DNA of 64,000 nucleotides. It comes from Pachyseris speciosa (lineage: Eukaryota; Cnidaria; Anthozoa; Scleractinia; Pachyseridae). Of the stretch, positions 11,897-21,123 are shown one piece after another (the first letter of the stretch is position 1; every line of letters begins with the position of its first letter). Location: the NCBI GenBank assembly GCA_016490735.1, contig JAEMWC010000560.1, positions 353,501 through 417,500 of the forward strand, written 5' to 3'. The translations under genes and the position numbers were made by a program. The notes below the pieces were generated by a model. The model worked only from the letters and a program-made list of their open reading frames with translations, was not told the DNA's origin and made no database searches.

Positions 11897-12919
11897 TCAA
11901 TTCGTCCTAACTTCTTTAGTATCCACATTAGTCCTTGAAGTCGAGGTTGACGGGCCTAAAGAATCCATCGAAATGGTTATGTGTTCGGAGACAGAGCGTA
12001 GTTTTCTTACGATGAAGCGGCATGTTAAAATCTTCGCGAAAGCTTTCCTGTAAGGCTGAAGCCGCCACGCGAAAACGAACGGGTTCATGCTAGAATTAGC
12101 CATGATTAGTACATAATTAAAATCTCTGGCCCAGTGGATAAACTCGCAGTTACAGCTGCCGCAGAAACTTATTATGTAGATAAGAATCAGTGATGGGAAA
12201 AAACAGCAGATGAAGAGAACCAACATGATAATAAAGGTTTTAGTGATTTTCTTTTCCCATTTCATCGCGCGTTTCTTAGCGTGGTTTTCGCTGTCTGGGC
12301 CGCTGTGAAGCTCGTCCCAATTCTTCACCTGACGTTTAAAGCTCTGGAAGACTTTAGCGTAGGTTAAGCAAAGCACTGCAAAAGTCGACACAACTGCAGT
12401 GTTTGCGAAGAAGAACTGATACTTCAAGTAGCCGACTTCGAAATACAGGAATGGACATCCTATGGAGATTATCCACAGAACAAGCGAAATTACAGCGGTT
12501 CGACGCGAATTCAACTTGATTCTGTATTTCATTGGGTACGTAATGGCGATGAATCGATCAACGGTTAAGGACGCTAAACTAAATAGCGACGCTGTACAAG
12601 ATATAAAGTATCCAACACGTCTGGCGTTATCTCGAGGAAGAAGCTGATGACGCTCGCTCAAGGCTTCGCGAATGTAGGCTTCCACGGACATGGGTAGAGC
12701 AAAGCAGCCGACTATCAAGTCTGCTACAGCTAAATTAGCCACAAGAAAGTTAAATGGTGATCGTAGATTGCGATTTGGGTCAATGACCACGGCAAGAAGC
12801 ACAAGTATGTTCCCCGTCACGGCCGTCAGCGCAAGAATCGAGCAGAATGTGGCAGATGTTATGCTCAGATAGGTAGGCGCCGAGACATTTGCACATGGAT
12901 ACAGTCCGACCAAAGACAT
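11897..12919 (-). CDS. Class A (rhodopsin-like) G-protein-coupled receptor, intronless
   Basis: A 340-residue seven-helix plasma-membrane receptor that should couple an unknown extracellular ligand to heterotrimeric G proteins. I start at the ATG at 12917-12919 (MSLVGLYPC); the frame is open 24 codons further but offers no ATG. Landmarks are GNILVLL in TM1, NLAVADLIVG in TM2, SLASLTVDRFIAITYPMKYR at the end of TM3 (DRF in place of DRY), the FICCFFPS core of TM6 (CFFP for CWxP), and NSSMNPFVFAWR in TM7 (NPFVF for NPxxY). The second extracellular loop is very short, no cysteine is seen at the usual top-of-TM3 site, and TM5 lacks the usual proline. These traits are shared with melanocortin/adenosine/cannabinoid-type receptors, so a cnidarian relative of that group is likely. 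The C-tail is Ser/Thr-rich. Single-exon GPCRs are usual in cnidarians. A TIR element ends 87 bp upstream of the ATG. Confidence 0.92.
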   Translation of the reverse strand: MSLVGLYPCANVSAPTYLSITSATFCSILALTAVTGNILVLLAVVIDPNRNLRSPFNFLVANLAVADLIVGCFALPMSVEAYIREALSERHQLLPRDNARRVGYFISCTASLFSLASLTVDRFIAITYPMKYRIKLNSRRTAVISLVLWIISIGCPFLYFEVGYLKYQFFFANTAVVSTFAVLCLTYAKVFQSFKRQVKNWDELHSGPDSENHAKKRAMKWEKKITKTFIIMLVLFICCFFPSLILIYIISFCGSCNCEFIHWARDFNYVLIMANSSMNPFVFAWRLQPYRKAFAKILTCRFIVRKLRSVSEHITISMDSLGPSTSTSRTNVDTKEVRTN

Positions 12920-13005
12920 GGTATCTTCAACACGACTGACCTCCAGCACAGTTAACTGAGATTTTCTCTTTCGATCCCCAAGTGAAAACAATTCTGCGAT
13001 GAAGT

Positions 13006-14165
13006 TAGTCTCCTACGCAGCCGTTCTTTGTCTCGTCACTCAACGTTCCTCGCCACTAACGGCTGCTGAAAACCGAACCACATTCCTTTCCCGACTATTA
13101 GCCAATCAGGATCAGCCTTCCATTTTTTGGAAAGTGTACGTGCCAATTCTTGGGTTAGGCGTACATCCAATCACAGCCTAGTTTATATCGGTGTCCAGCG
13201 CGCGCTAACAACGGACTACAGTGGAGTGATAGGAAACGGTTAGCGTTTTGTTTACGTTTTTACTAGGATACTAGATCTTAACTAGTAATTGCACTTGACT
13301 TTGTTCCCGAGTAGACGAGTTTGGTGTTGAGGTTCATCGTGGACGAAATGAATGTGACAATTTTTTTCGGGACTTGTCATATTTTGATTTGGTAACTCAA
13401 CACGAGATTGTTGGCCGCGTGTCTTTGAATCGGAGATAGGAAGCCAGGAACGTAAGTCATAGGCGCCCTAGTCCCGCTTTTAAGAGACAATAAGAGGAGA
13501 AATACGAGCGCTAGCTTTGCCTTTTCCAAATTGCAGGGATTTACATGCTTTCGCTTGGTCAGTCACGGAAACGTTTTCGCGGACAGTCTCTCCATCGGGA
13601 ATATTTCGTATCTCATCTGTAGCTCGTAGGAATCGCTTTGCTCTTGGAGGTTCCCTTTTACTAAAGACTTCCTCTCTTTCTCGTTGAATTTCTTTTCACG
13701 AAGCCCGTTGGAACTTTGTCAACCGCTTGTAGCAAACATTTCTGGGCTAGATTACAGGATACCCGGCCACATAATTTACAGATAGCGTCCACTGCAAATG
13801 AACAATTCGCTGCTGTTTGAAAAACACCTCACATCCACAACGATTGAATGATTTGTTGACAATTGAGTGAACTTTTGCCTGTATCAGTATTTATCGTGAT
13901 TTGCATTGCCGACGGCGATGATCACGTAAAACACTATGGACAATCTTCTTAGGAATTGTTCCATCCGTGACCAGAGTCCGTGACATCGCTGACAGAATGA
14001 AAAGCATGCTGTTTCCCCTGACGTCATTGTCATTTTTGTGATACCTGATTGGTTAATTCGTTAGACCGCAAACACAAAGGGAAAGGAATGTGGTTCGGTT
14101 TTCAGCAGCCGTTAGTGGCGAGGAACGTTGCGTGACGAGACAAAGAACGGCTGCGTAGGAGTCTA
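13006..14165. mobile_element. 1.16-kb non-autonomous TIR element with 9-bp target duplication
   Basis: The ends read TAGTCTCCTACGCAGCCG and, at the right, its near-perfect complement. The inverted repeats run about 90 bp, to around 13101 and 14082. CGATGAAGT occurs on both sides (12997-13005 and 14166-14174). No coding sequence is visible inside. It sits directly upstream of the GPCR start, so it may contribute to or disrupt that gene's promoter. The duplication length again suggests a Mutator-like source; no transposase was seen. Confidence 0.85.
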
Positions 14166-14639
14166 CGATGAAGTTGATCACCTCAGAAATTGGATGTTGC
14201 ATGAGTGTCAGGAGCAAACAGATTGAAAGGGGATTTATTGACAGTCTGTCGTGACTTACAGTAGAGTGTCACATTTGACATTATGATTTACCAACTGATC
14301 AACAGTTATTAATTGGCCCACGGGTATTTATAGCGTTGATTGGTCCCTTTTTAGATTGCGTTTTTGTGGCTACTACTCCTTAAGAGTAGAGTAGCCACTA
14401 TGTCATGGAGTGTGTAAGAGTGAGTGTAAGTAGTCCCGAAGATCTACTCCTTATCTTCGGATAGTGTTCGGAATCGCATGATTCGGGCTTCGGTAGACAC
14501 TGAGGCTTGATGCTTGTATTTTGGTGAGTATCGTTCGTGACTTACGCTTGATGTACTATCACAAACAAGTAGACTCAGAGATAGCGTAAAAACAATCGTT
14601 TACTCCAAAGCTACGAGCCTAATAGCATTGACCTGACAA
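14166..14639. other. Gene-free stretch with a flanking direct repeat
   Basis: No coding sequence recognised. A block at about 14585-14632 (GCGTAAA... AAGCTACGAGCCTAATAG) returns at about 15174-15217 on the far side of the LINE tail. This suggests either a composite repeat or a long target duplication around the LINE insert. Confidence 0.45.
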
Positions 14640-15060
14640 CCCGGGAGAAGCGGGTGGGATGCTCTCGCTACATACATACATACAGCTACATACAGCTCCC
14701 TGTCTAGGGCTCTTCCGCCTTCAATACTGACAACTAATTACATAAATATATCCTAATATGCTAAAAACTAGAAATTACAAATTTAACAAATAATTACAGA
14801 CTTAAGCCTTAAACTTTTTTACATCAGAAGTTTGCTTAATCTCGTTTGGGAGGTTGTTATACAACTTTGCACCCCGAAAAGCAAATGATCGTTGCCCTGT
14901 TTTTTAATCTACAAATTGGAAGGTCTAACTCTCCATTGCATCCAGTGTTTCTGCCGTGAATCTTCGAACGCTGAATAAACTTTCCAGTAAGATAGCTGGG
15001 TATCTGGTCATGAATACACTTATGAACCATTAATAAGTCGTTTACACAAGGAGTCACGGG
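14640..15060 (-). mobile_element. 3' end of a LINE-type retrotransposon
   Basis: On the minus strand the frame at 14857-15057 reads SYLTGKFIQRSKIHGRNTG, then LDLPICRLKN. After a one-base slip it continues with a FRGAKLYNNLPNEIKQ-type block, then a stop. This is the typical tail of the reverse-transcriptase ORF of cnidarian non-LTR elements (PSYL...R...LDIPRC...SFxxRGxxxWN). An AT-rich 3' region and a short TATG-type tandem run near 14680 follow. The element is 5'-truncated and frameshifted. Confidence 0.7.
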
Positions 15061-15240
15061 AATGAATCACTTGATACAATAGTGCCTATATAATAAGGGT
15101 TATCTGAACAAGCCTATCTGTTACGGCAATTCCAAGCATATATTGATCAAACCTTTTAACTGCATGCGGAGACGGCGTAAAGAATCGTTTATTCGGCGAA
15201 GCTACGGGCCTAATAGTGCAAATACAGGATTTTTGATGTC

Positions 15241-16596
15241 GGAAATGGCTTAAAATTGTAAAACTGGCTAAGCAATAAATAACTACGGAAATAAGATCTC
15301 ATAGTACGCTTCGTAGAGTCACGAAATGCATTAGTCTGAATGCTTCCAAGATACTCATTTTGGTTGTGAAGACTGGTGAGCGTTGGAGGAATCAGCGAGA
15401 AGGAATGGTAATTAAAGCACGTCTAAATCACTAGACGATAACGTAAACGCTCGCCAATAAAAAAAGAAAAAACGCCGTGACTAAAATGGCAATTATATAT
15501 AAGCTAAACTGCGATAAAAGAGAACATTGAGTTATCGGGAAAAACTTGACGGAGATCTAAGGCAGCAGCTTCATGTTCCACATAAAACGATAACGGCTCA
15601 AAGCGTCAGCTAACACATTGCATTTATCGCTAATGTGGCGCGCAGATAGACGGCGCGTGACGCTGCAATCCACAGCTCTGCCCTACAAGCTACCCCGGCA
15701 TAAATTTAGGAAAGTAACGACCTTACTCCTCCCTAAAAACTTGACATTGTTTTGACATTATTTTATATAGGGTTTATACATGTACAATAGAGGATGACGG
15801 TAAAAGGGCAGATCGACCATACATGGGCCTCTTCCAAAAGCTTATAAATCTTCGTCTAAAGACTGTAAACAACGAAGTTCAGTTACGCCATCTAACTTGA
15901 GTACCTGTAATTCTCAAATTTTGGTTTCAACCCGTAAGAATCAAACAACAACATATATTGGTTGGCTTTGCAATTTTATAGCCCCTCTTGACAAGCATCA
16001 CAACATAGGTTAAACATATACCTTGGGCTACTAATCTTATGATTCCGAGATTACAGACAAATTGATCCTCATATGTTATACAGCTTGCTTCAACTCAAGT
16101 AACACAGTAGTAGCCACACGTAGTCCTCGACTACCTATTTTTGAAAAAGAAGTCAGCGGCGAAAGGCGAGCAGAAGATACGTGGTGTTTCACGGAATGTA
16201 ATTATCATTTAAAGGTTTGATATGGCCAAGTAGAATTGCTCTACATACCAGAGCACTACATAACAATTTGATTAAAGACACCACGTACCATGGGAGCAGG
16301 TGTTGAGGGCAAAATTAAGATGCAAATATACGCTTTTTCATGTAACTCGCTGTAACTTTCTAGTCTCTTCTTGGTGTTTGCAAAAAAATCATTCGCCGTG
16401 CCGAATAAAGAAATAATTGCATTTTCTTGAAAAAGAATTTTTTTAAACCTTTTAATACAGAAAGAATTCGATTCTTCAAGGATTCTTCTTTCGGTGGCTG
16501 AAATTTCTAAGAAATCGGTTTACGCTTCCTTTTATGCCGAGGAACCACACGACTCCATAAATACCTTCGGGCCACCTTAATGATTCTGCAGACAGG
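15241..16596. other. No gene seen
   Basis: About 1.3 kb of AT-rich sequence without a supportable reading frame, RNA gene or clear repeat boundary. Only scattered A/T runs and ordinary low-complexity stretches are visible. Confidence 0.5.
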
Positions 16597-16630
16597 ATCA
16601 GGCCTGATGTGCCGAACTTAAAAAATTACC

Positions 16631-17043
16631 CGTTTGTGCCAATTCCAATTGACACATCATTGACCCAATTTTGTGAAGTGTCAATTTCTTCTGCGTAGGC
16701 ACTTCGATTAATTTCCTCAATATCAGTGATATCAATGAAAATGACATCTGCTCTTTCAATTTGAGAGATTTTACGTAATTGGGTCCCACGCATACGTTCT
16801 AAAATAACGACCCCTCAATAAAATATATAGAAAGGGAAAAGTGACAATTTCCTTCGCAAAAACGTCTTCCGGCTTCCTTCTCAAATTATCATCTTTCTTT
16901 TTCACGTTGGATGATATACAATTCTTCTTCGATTTGGTACATAGCTTTGAAAAGGCACCTCTCACAAATAAATGCCCCCTTAGGGCACTAACTGAGTCAT
17001 TTTCGATATTGATTCCGAAATCTAAGCGCCTGTAAATTGCCAT
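16631..17043 (-). CDS. Possible small spliced gene or gene fragment, unrecognised
   Basis: An ATG at 17041-17043 opens a frame (MAIYRRLDFGINIENDSVSA...) that stays open to about 16771. An acceptor-like TTTTAG precedes a second coding-like block from about 16794 leftward, whose natural-looking frame includes ERADVIFIDITDIEEINRSA then EEIDTSQNWVNDVSIG. Upstream (17090-17115) are GC-richer sequence and a TGACGTCA-type site, compatible with a promoter. I do not recognise either peptide and could not fix the donor site, so this could be a real first-exons pair or two chance frames. Confidence 0.25.
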
Positions 17044-17643
17044 ACTGAATATTCAACAGCCGCCATTACGCAATGCCATGTTGGCCCGCTCCGATAACTT
17101 CTTATGACGTCATGCTCAATTTGTTGCGGACGTCGCGGGAAACAGACTTCGTTTTCTAAAAATAACTTAAGTGAAATTCACATATCCCGGCCAATGCCCC
17201 TACTCTCCCTCTCTGTCCCTTATTTTCTCTTGCTGAACCTCATGAATTAGCAGATGTACAAGCTAGAATGGTGCACCAGGATAGATCAGAGTAGAGCGGA
17301 TATCGACAAAACCGGCAATGAAAGCTGAAGATGAATGTTTTTGGTGATTTGTAGCACATAGCTTTACTGTGTCTGCCCAAGTTTTTTTTCCGCAGTTCTT
17401 CATCGTCTAGTTTACTGATAAGGGCAAAACCATCCATCCATCATGCAGTCCTTATCTGCGCCGCGGGACGCATATCTTGAGGCCCGCCGAGAGGTCTCCA
17501 CTGACCAGCCGAGGTTTTGGTGGTCAGCTAGCCTTCCTAGCAAGCATTTTCGTGTAGTTTCCGAGCAAAGAAAGATCGAGGAACGGGATTTTAGAAGTTT
17601 TGTGGTCAGCTCAACGCTCAGCCTCCACCCAACCCTGAGGTGT

Positions 17644-18054
17644 CAAGGGCAGCCAACTAGCCAAATCAACCAAAAGCTGTCGAAAGGCATTTTTTAAGTA
17701 ATTATAAGCTAGAAGAAGTTCATCTGTTCGGATTCCCTAGCTGAAATTTTATTGCCCGAAAATATTAGGAAAAAAGTCTTCCTTTGAGAAAATGTAAGCT
17801 GAAATGAACTTTCCACGAGCTTTCTAAGGAACTATTTTCTTTCCGAAAATGCTAGCTGACGTTTTTAACTGCCAAAAACAGCAATTACGACCTTTCCAAA
17901 AATCTCAGAGGCTATGATTTCTCAATTGCGAATCATTTAGGCCACGTTTTAGTTACGACAATCCGAGTGCACTCTTTAATCGACGCCGAAAACCCAAGGC
18001 GAATTGCTCTCCACCGAACAGATATCTACCGAAACATATCGTTGGGTGCCCCTG
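17644..18054. mobile_element. TIR element, 6-bp-duplication family, copy A
   Basis: The terminal repeats are CAGGGGCACCCAACGA-like at the left (here with changes) and GTTGGGTGCCCCTG at the right. AGGTGT flanks both sides (17638-17643 and 18055-18060). The body includes CATCTGTTCGGATTCC and CCGAGTGCACTCTT, also present in copies B and C. Non-coding, 411 bp. See 18789-20898 and 41393-41838. Confidence 0.85.
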
Positions 18055-18060
18055 AGGTGT

Positions 18061-18782
18061 GTGATAGGGCAGACTTCTCTTTTCGATGTCAGTGTTGGTT
18101 CGTTCGGAGCCAGCGGTTTAACTGCTCAGTGACATGATCACCTGAACTGAAGCAGATCGGTGTTAAGCACACAGTCAGCGTCAGCATGGTCTTACCAATT
18201 CTTGTTTTAAGCCCCCGGTCTGTGGTCCCCGTGGTGGACTGGAAGTTGGACCCGCTACCTTCCGCACAGAAGCTCGCCGAGTGCTCAGATCATCCGCTGA
18301 GCTAACGGGGCGGCGGTATATAAGGCGAAGCGATTTGTAATTTCAAGCTGTAACCAGAGAGCGTGAAAAAAAATAATAATAATAAAAAAATTTTCGACAT
18401 GGTTTTCACTGGATCACAAGCGACGGAGTCATAAGCGGAATCGGAACAAAATGGAAACGATCTGATTCTTCCGACTCCGATTCCGTCGAATTGATGACTC
18501 GGCTTACTCTCTAAACGCTAAAGCGAACGTTTTTTCCCGTCGTGGCTCAGTATCGCTACGTCGCCGTTCACAGTGATCAAGCCCAAAGGAAAAAACCCTC
18601 TGGTACTTAGGGCATTAAGACCTACTAAATTAAAAGTAATGAGATCTAATGATGACATTGGATTAATGGGCGGTCCTTGCTGAGATTTGCGCGAAATGGC
18701 GAGATCACGGCATGGAACGGTGTTTCAGTCAGTTGTCAAGATAGACTGCACACATGTGAGGTTAATTTTGCGACGATTCGTA
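18061..18782. other. Gene-free spacer with a tRNA-like block
   Basis: At 18232-18313, read on the minus strand, an A-box-like TTAGCTCAGCGGATG and a B-box-like GGGTCCAACTTCC lie at tRNA spacing. The arms pair poorly, so this is a decayed tRNA-derived repeat rather than a tRNA gene. A purine-rich run and short inverted words (around TCCGACTCCGATTCC) follow at 18400-18500. No coding sequence. Confidence 0.4.
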
Positions 18783-18832
18783 TAATGACAGGGGCACCCA
18801 ACCAGCCAAATCAACCAAAAGTTGTAGAAAGG

Positions 18833-19217
18833 ATACTTCACAAATTAATGTGATCAAGTAAGCTGAAGCCACTCAAAAGGCACTAAGGCCACAAGGTAGC
18901 GGGCGTTACCCCTTAAATCCTTGTCACTCCAGCCACATCCCACAAGCTTTACGTTTTCATTGCTTGTTTTATTGATATGTGGGTACTTGAGCCTGAGCAT
19001 TAGCTATGCCATGCTGATGATGCCTAACAAGGCCGAAACAGCTGTCCATGGCTGCTAATGCTTGGGCTCAATGTTTGTTTTGGTATATTTAAGGGGTAAT
19101 GCCCGCTACCTTGTGGCCTTAGTGCCTTTTGAGTGGCTTCAGCTTACTTGATCACATTAATTTGTGAAGTATCCTTGTCACTCCAGTCACATCCCACAAG
19201 CTTTACGTTTTCATTGC
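18833..19217 (+). mobile_element. Retrozyme/Penelope-like non-autonomous insert with hammerhead ribozyme
   Basis: A 385-bp insert flanked by a perfect 16-bp duplication, AAAAGTTGTAGAAAGG (18817-18832 and 19218-19233). Its first ~86 bp (18833-18918) are the reverse complement of 19085-19170. A 46-bp block starting CCTTGTCACTCCAG occurs twice, at about 18919-18964 and 19169-19216, giving a 250-nt repeat unit that contains the ribozyme. This is the order expected if a tandem or circular 250-nt RNA was reverse-transcribed at a nick and its 5' part inverted (twin priming). No protein is encoded, so mobilisation would be in trans. The class is inferred from architecture. Confidence 0.7.
18988..19070 (+). 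ncRNA. Type I hammerhead self-cleaving ribozyme
   Basis: The catalytic core CTGATGA (19014-19020) and GAAA (19035-19038) are in order with a cleavage triplet GTC at 19044-19046. Stem I is closed by GCCATG/CATGGC (19008-19013 with 19047-19052), then a 3/1-nt internal loop, then an outer stem of 17 positions with two mismatches (18988-19004 with 19054-19070). Stem II is GCC/GGC with loop TAACAA. The base pair next to the core (T19021 opposite C19034) is mismatched where G-C is canonical. Stem III is ACAG/CTGT with no loop, a palindrome, which in known Penelope-type hammerheads works as a dimer. Activity is therefore possible but not assured. Confidence 0.75.
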
Positions 19218-20043
19218 AAAAGTTGTAGAAAGGCATTTTTAAGTACCCTATGGTGTTTGAACTTTGTTAAAAGTGATGTTTTCCTCAGCCGGCTTTGATC
19301 TGTTCGGATTCCTTAGCTGAAATTTTAAATGCCCGAATATGTTAGGGTACAAAATCTTCTTTTGAGAAAATGCTAGCTGAAATGAACTTTCCATGAACTT
19401 TCTAGGGAACTATTTTTTTCCGAAAGTGCTAGGTATCGTTTATGCCGCCAAAAATCAGTAATTATGACATTTCCGAAAACCTCAGGGGCTATGATTTTCC
19501 CATTGCGAATCTTTTAGGCCACGTTTAATTTCAGTTACGAAAATCCGAGTGCACTCTTTAATCGGCGCCGGCCGGTTAGCTCAGTTGGTAGAGCACCAGA
19601 CTATTTTGTGGGAGGTCGCGGGTTCAAAACCCGGCCGGACCAACACTCAGGGTCAGTTTAAATTATTGCGAGGAGAAAGTGCCGCCTTTGTAATGGCATC
19701 TGCAAATTGTTAGACGTACTTTCTAGTCTTCTCGGATAAGGACAATATGTAAACCGTAGGTCCCGTCTCACAACTCTACTGATTCTGTGGGACGCGATGA
19801 TCATTCACATACCGTCATTCTTTAATCCGCATTTTCAAATATGATTTTCATATATTCATTCTCACACATTCACCACTCACAGGTATATTACGAACACAAC
19901 AAAACGACCAACTTCCAGATGGCTTGTTAGCAGTCAGTTGGTATAGCACTGCACCGGTATCGCAGAGGCCATGGGTTCAAACCCCGTACGAGCCAGAATT
20001 TTTTTCAGGCTTTATTTTCACTGCTGCTTAAGTAGTGTTCATA

Positions 20044-20532
20044 CCCGGGCGGGGGGAGGGGGGGAGGGGTACTGCCTTATATGGGATTTATAGGTATGTG
20101 CGGCCCCAAAGGGTATGGTTTTTTAGCCGTTTTTGGTCTGAAATAGGGTATCAGTTTTGACCATTTTGGCTGAAATAGGGTATGGTTTGTGCACTCTTGT
20201 CTTGAATTCGGTATGTTTTTTTTAAAAGAAGCTACATCTTCATCTTTAGCCGATAAGACCATCAACAAAAGCCCTTCGTTTTTGTCTTTTAATTATGTTT
20301 CCGCCAACTGTGTACATGAAATAGGTCTGAAATGGGGTATCAAATTTTTGGTTATCCATCTTCCTGTACGGCAACCCCTCTGAGGAGGATTATTTGCCGG
20401 AAAATATTAGGCTAGGTCTGAAATAACGTAGGGAAAATCGCAGATTTTGGTCTGAAATAGGGTAAGGGTTTGAGGAAGCGGGCCGCACACCCCCACCCAA
20501 TTTTTCTGGGAGTACCCTCCTCCCACCCCCGG
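20044..20532. mobile_element. G-rich TIR MITE with internal GGTCTGAAATAGGGTA repeats, 9-bp duplication
   Basis: The left end is CCCGGGCGGGGGGAGG and the right end CCTCCTCCCACCCCCGG, flanked by GTGTTCATA at 20035-20043 and 20533-20541. The interior holds dispersed copies of GGTCTGAAATAGGGTA or close variants. A second, one-ended copy lies at 38336-38745. No coding capacity. Single-strand G-runs at the ends could form quadruplexes. Confidence 0.8.
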
Positions 20533-20702
20533 GTGTTCATAACGATGATCATTCACATATTCATTTTTTAACCCGCAGTTTCAAATATATGACTTTCAAA
20601 TATCCATTCTCACATAACCCACACACTGTTCGAAAAGAGTAGGGGACGCAGTTCCCGGTGTTGTGGTCTATTTCTCATCTGATGGTTGGGTTGGTAATAC
20701 CC

Positions 20703-20757
20703 TGCGAGCAGTTGGTTTCTCCTACGCTTAGGCCTAGGAGAAACCAACTGCTCGCAG
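20703..20757. repeat. Near-perfect 23-bp-stem hairpin
   Basis: CTGCGAGCAGTTGGTTTCTC is followed by CTACGCTTAGGC-type loop sequence and then the complementary arm, ending CTGCTCGCAG. It lies about 370 bp upstream of the BRF1 start, within the SINE complex. Confidence 0.85.
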
Positions 20758-21123
20758 AGTAGGTTGGTAAATGCTCGAAGATATTAGCTGTATGAGCTAC
20801 TCTAAAATTCGAGGGTAAATAAAGTATGTGTATGTATGTAAGGTGAACTACCCTACGCCGAACAGAAATCTACAGAAACTTGTCGTTGAGTGTCCCTGTA
20901 ATAAGGTGTGCTTCCACCCGCTTCCACTGCAGGCGGCTGCGATGGCGCGCAAACTTGTACATTTGAAATATTTCCCATAAAGCGTTGCGAGCTTTTGTTG
21001 CAACTGTGTTGAAATAAATAAATGTGAGAGAAGCAGCACAGTTCAGAATTGCCGGTGTAGTAGGTTGTGTTCGTCTTGTACTCGTAATTTCCGCAAAGGA
21101 GAGGAGTAAATAATATTCCCATC

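Larger units (their letters stand above)
19566..20842 (+). mobile_element. SINE family 1 (tRNA-headed) with nested SINE family 2
   Basis: The head at 19566-19640 has an A box (TTAGCTCAGTTGGTAGAGC) and a B box (GGGTTCAAAACCC). The body follows with CTTTGTAATGGCATCTGCAA, CTTCTCGGATAAGGACAAT and GATTCTGTGGGAC, shared with 38010-38276 and 45168-45560. From about 19800 a second family intervenes. Its head is at 19920-19997 (A-box remnant; B box GGTTCAAACCCC) and its tail ends in CTGCTTAAGTAGTGTT; the same family is split at 10835-11860. A G-rich MITE (20044-20532) has inserted into that tail. Anticodon loops are not standard, so these are not functional tRNA genes. Confidence 0.7.
18789..20898. 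mobile_element. TIR element, 6-bp-duplication family, copy B, with nested insertions
   Basis: The left end CAGGGGCACCCAAC starts at 18789. The matching right end (GTTGAGTGTCCCTG) is at 20898, more than 2 kb away. Flanks are TAATGA (18783-18788) and TAATAA (20899-20904), the same 6-bp duplication pattern as copies A and C. Between them the body is interrupted twice: by the hammerhead-bearing insert at 18833-19217 plus its duplicated target, and by a SINE complex from about 19566 to 20842. Removing these leaves a body collinear with the other copies. Confidence 0.8.

Noticed and set aside
11873..12991. GPCR start at 12991
   Set aside because: The first codon there is TTG; the first ATG in frame is at 12917-12919 with an acceptable context.
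16838..17035. Plus-strand 64-residue frame
   Set aside because: Shadow of the minus-strand candidate and without protein-like composition.
19566..19640. Functional tRNA gene
   Set aside because: Boxes A and B are good, but the anticodon arm is malformed and the same head is attached to a repeated body elsewhere; it is a SINE head.
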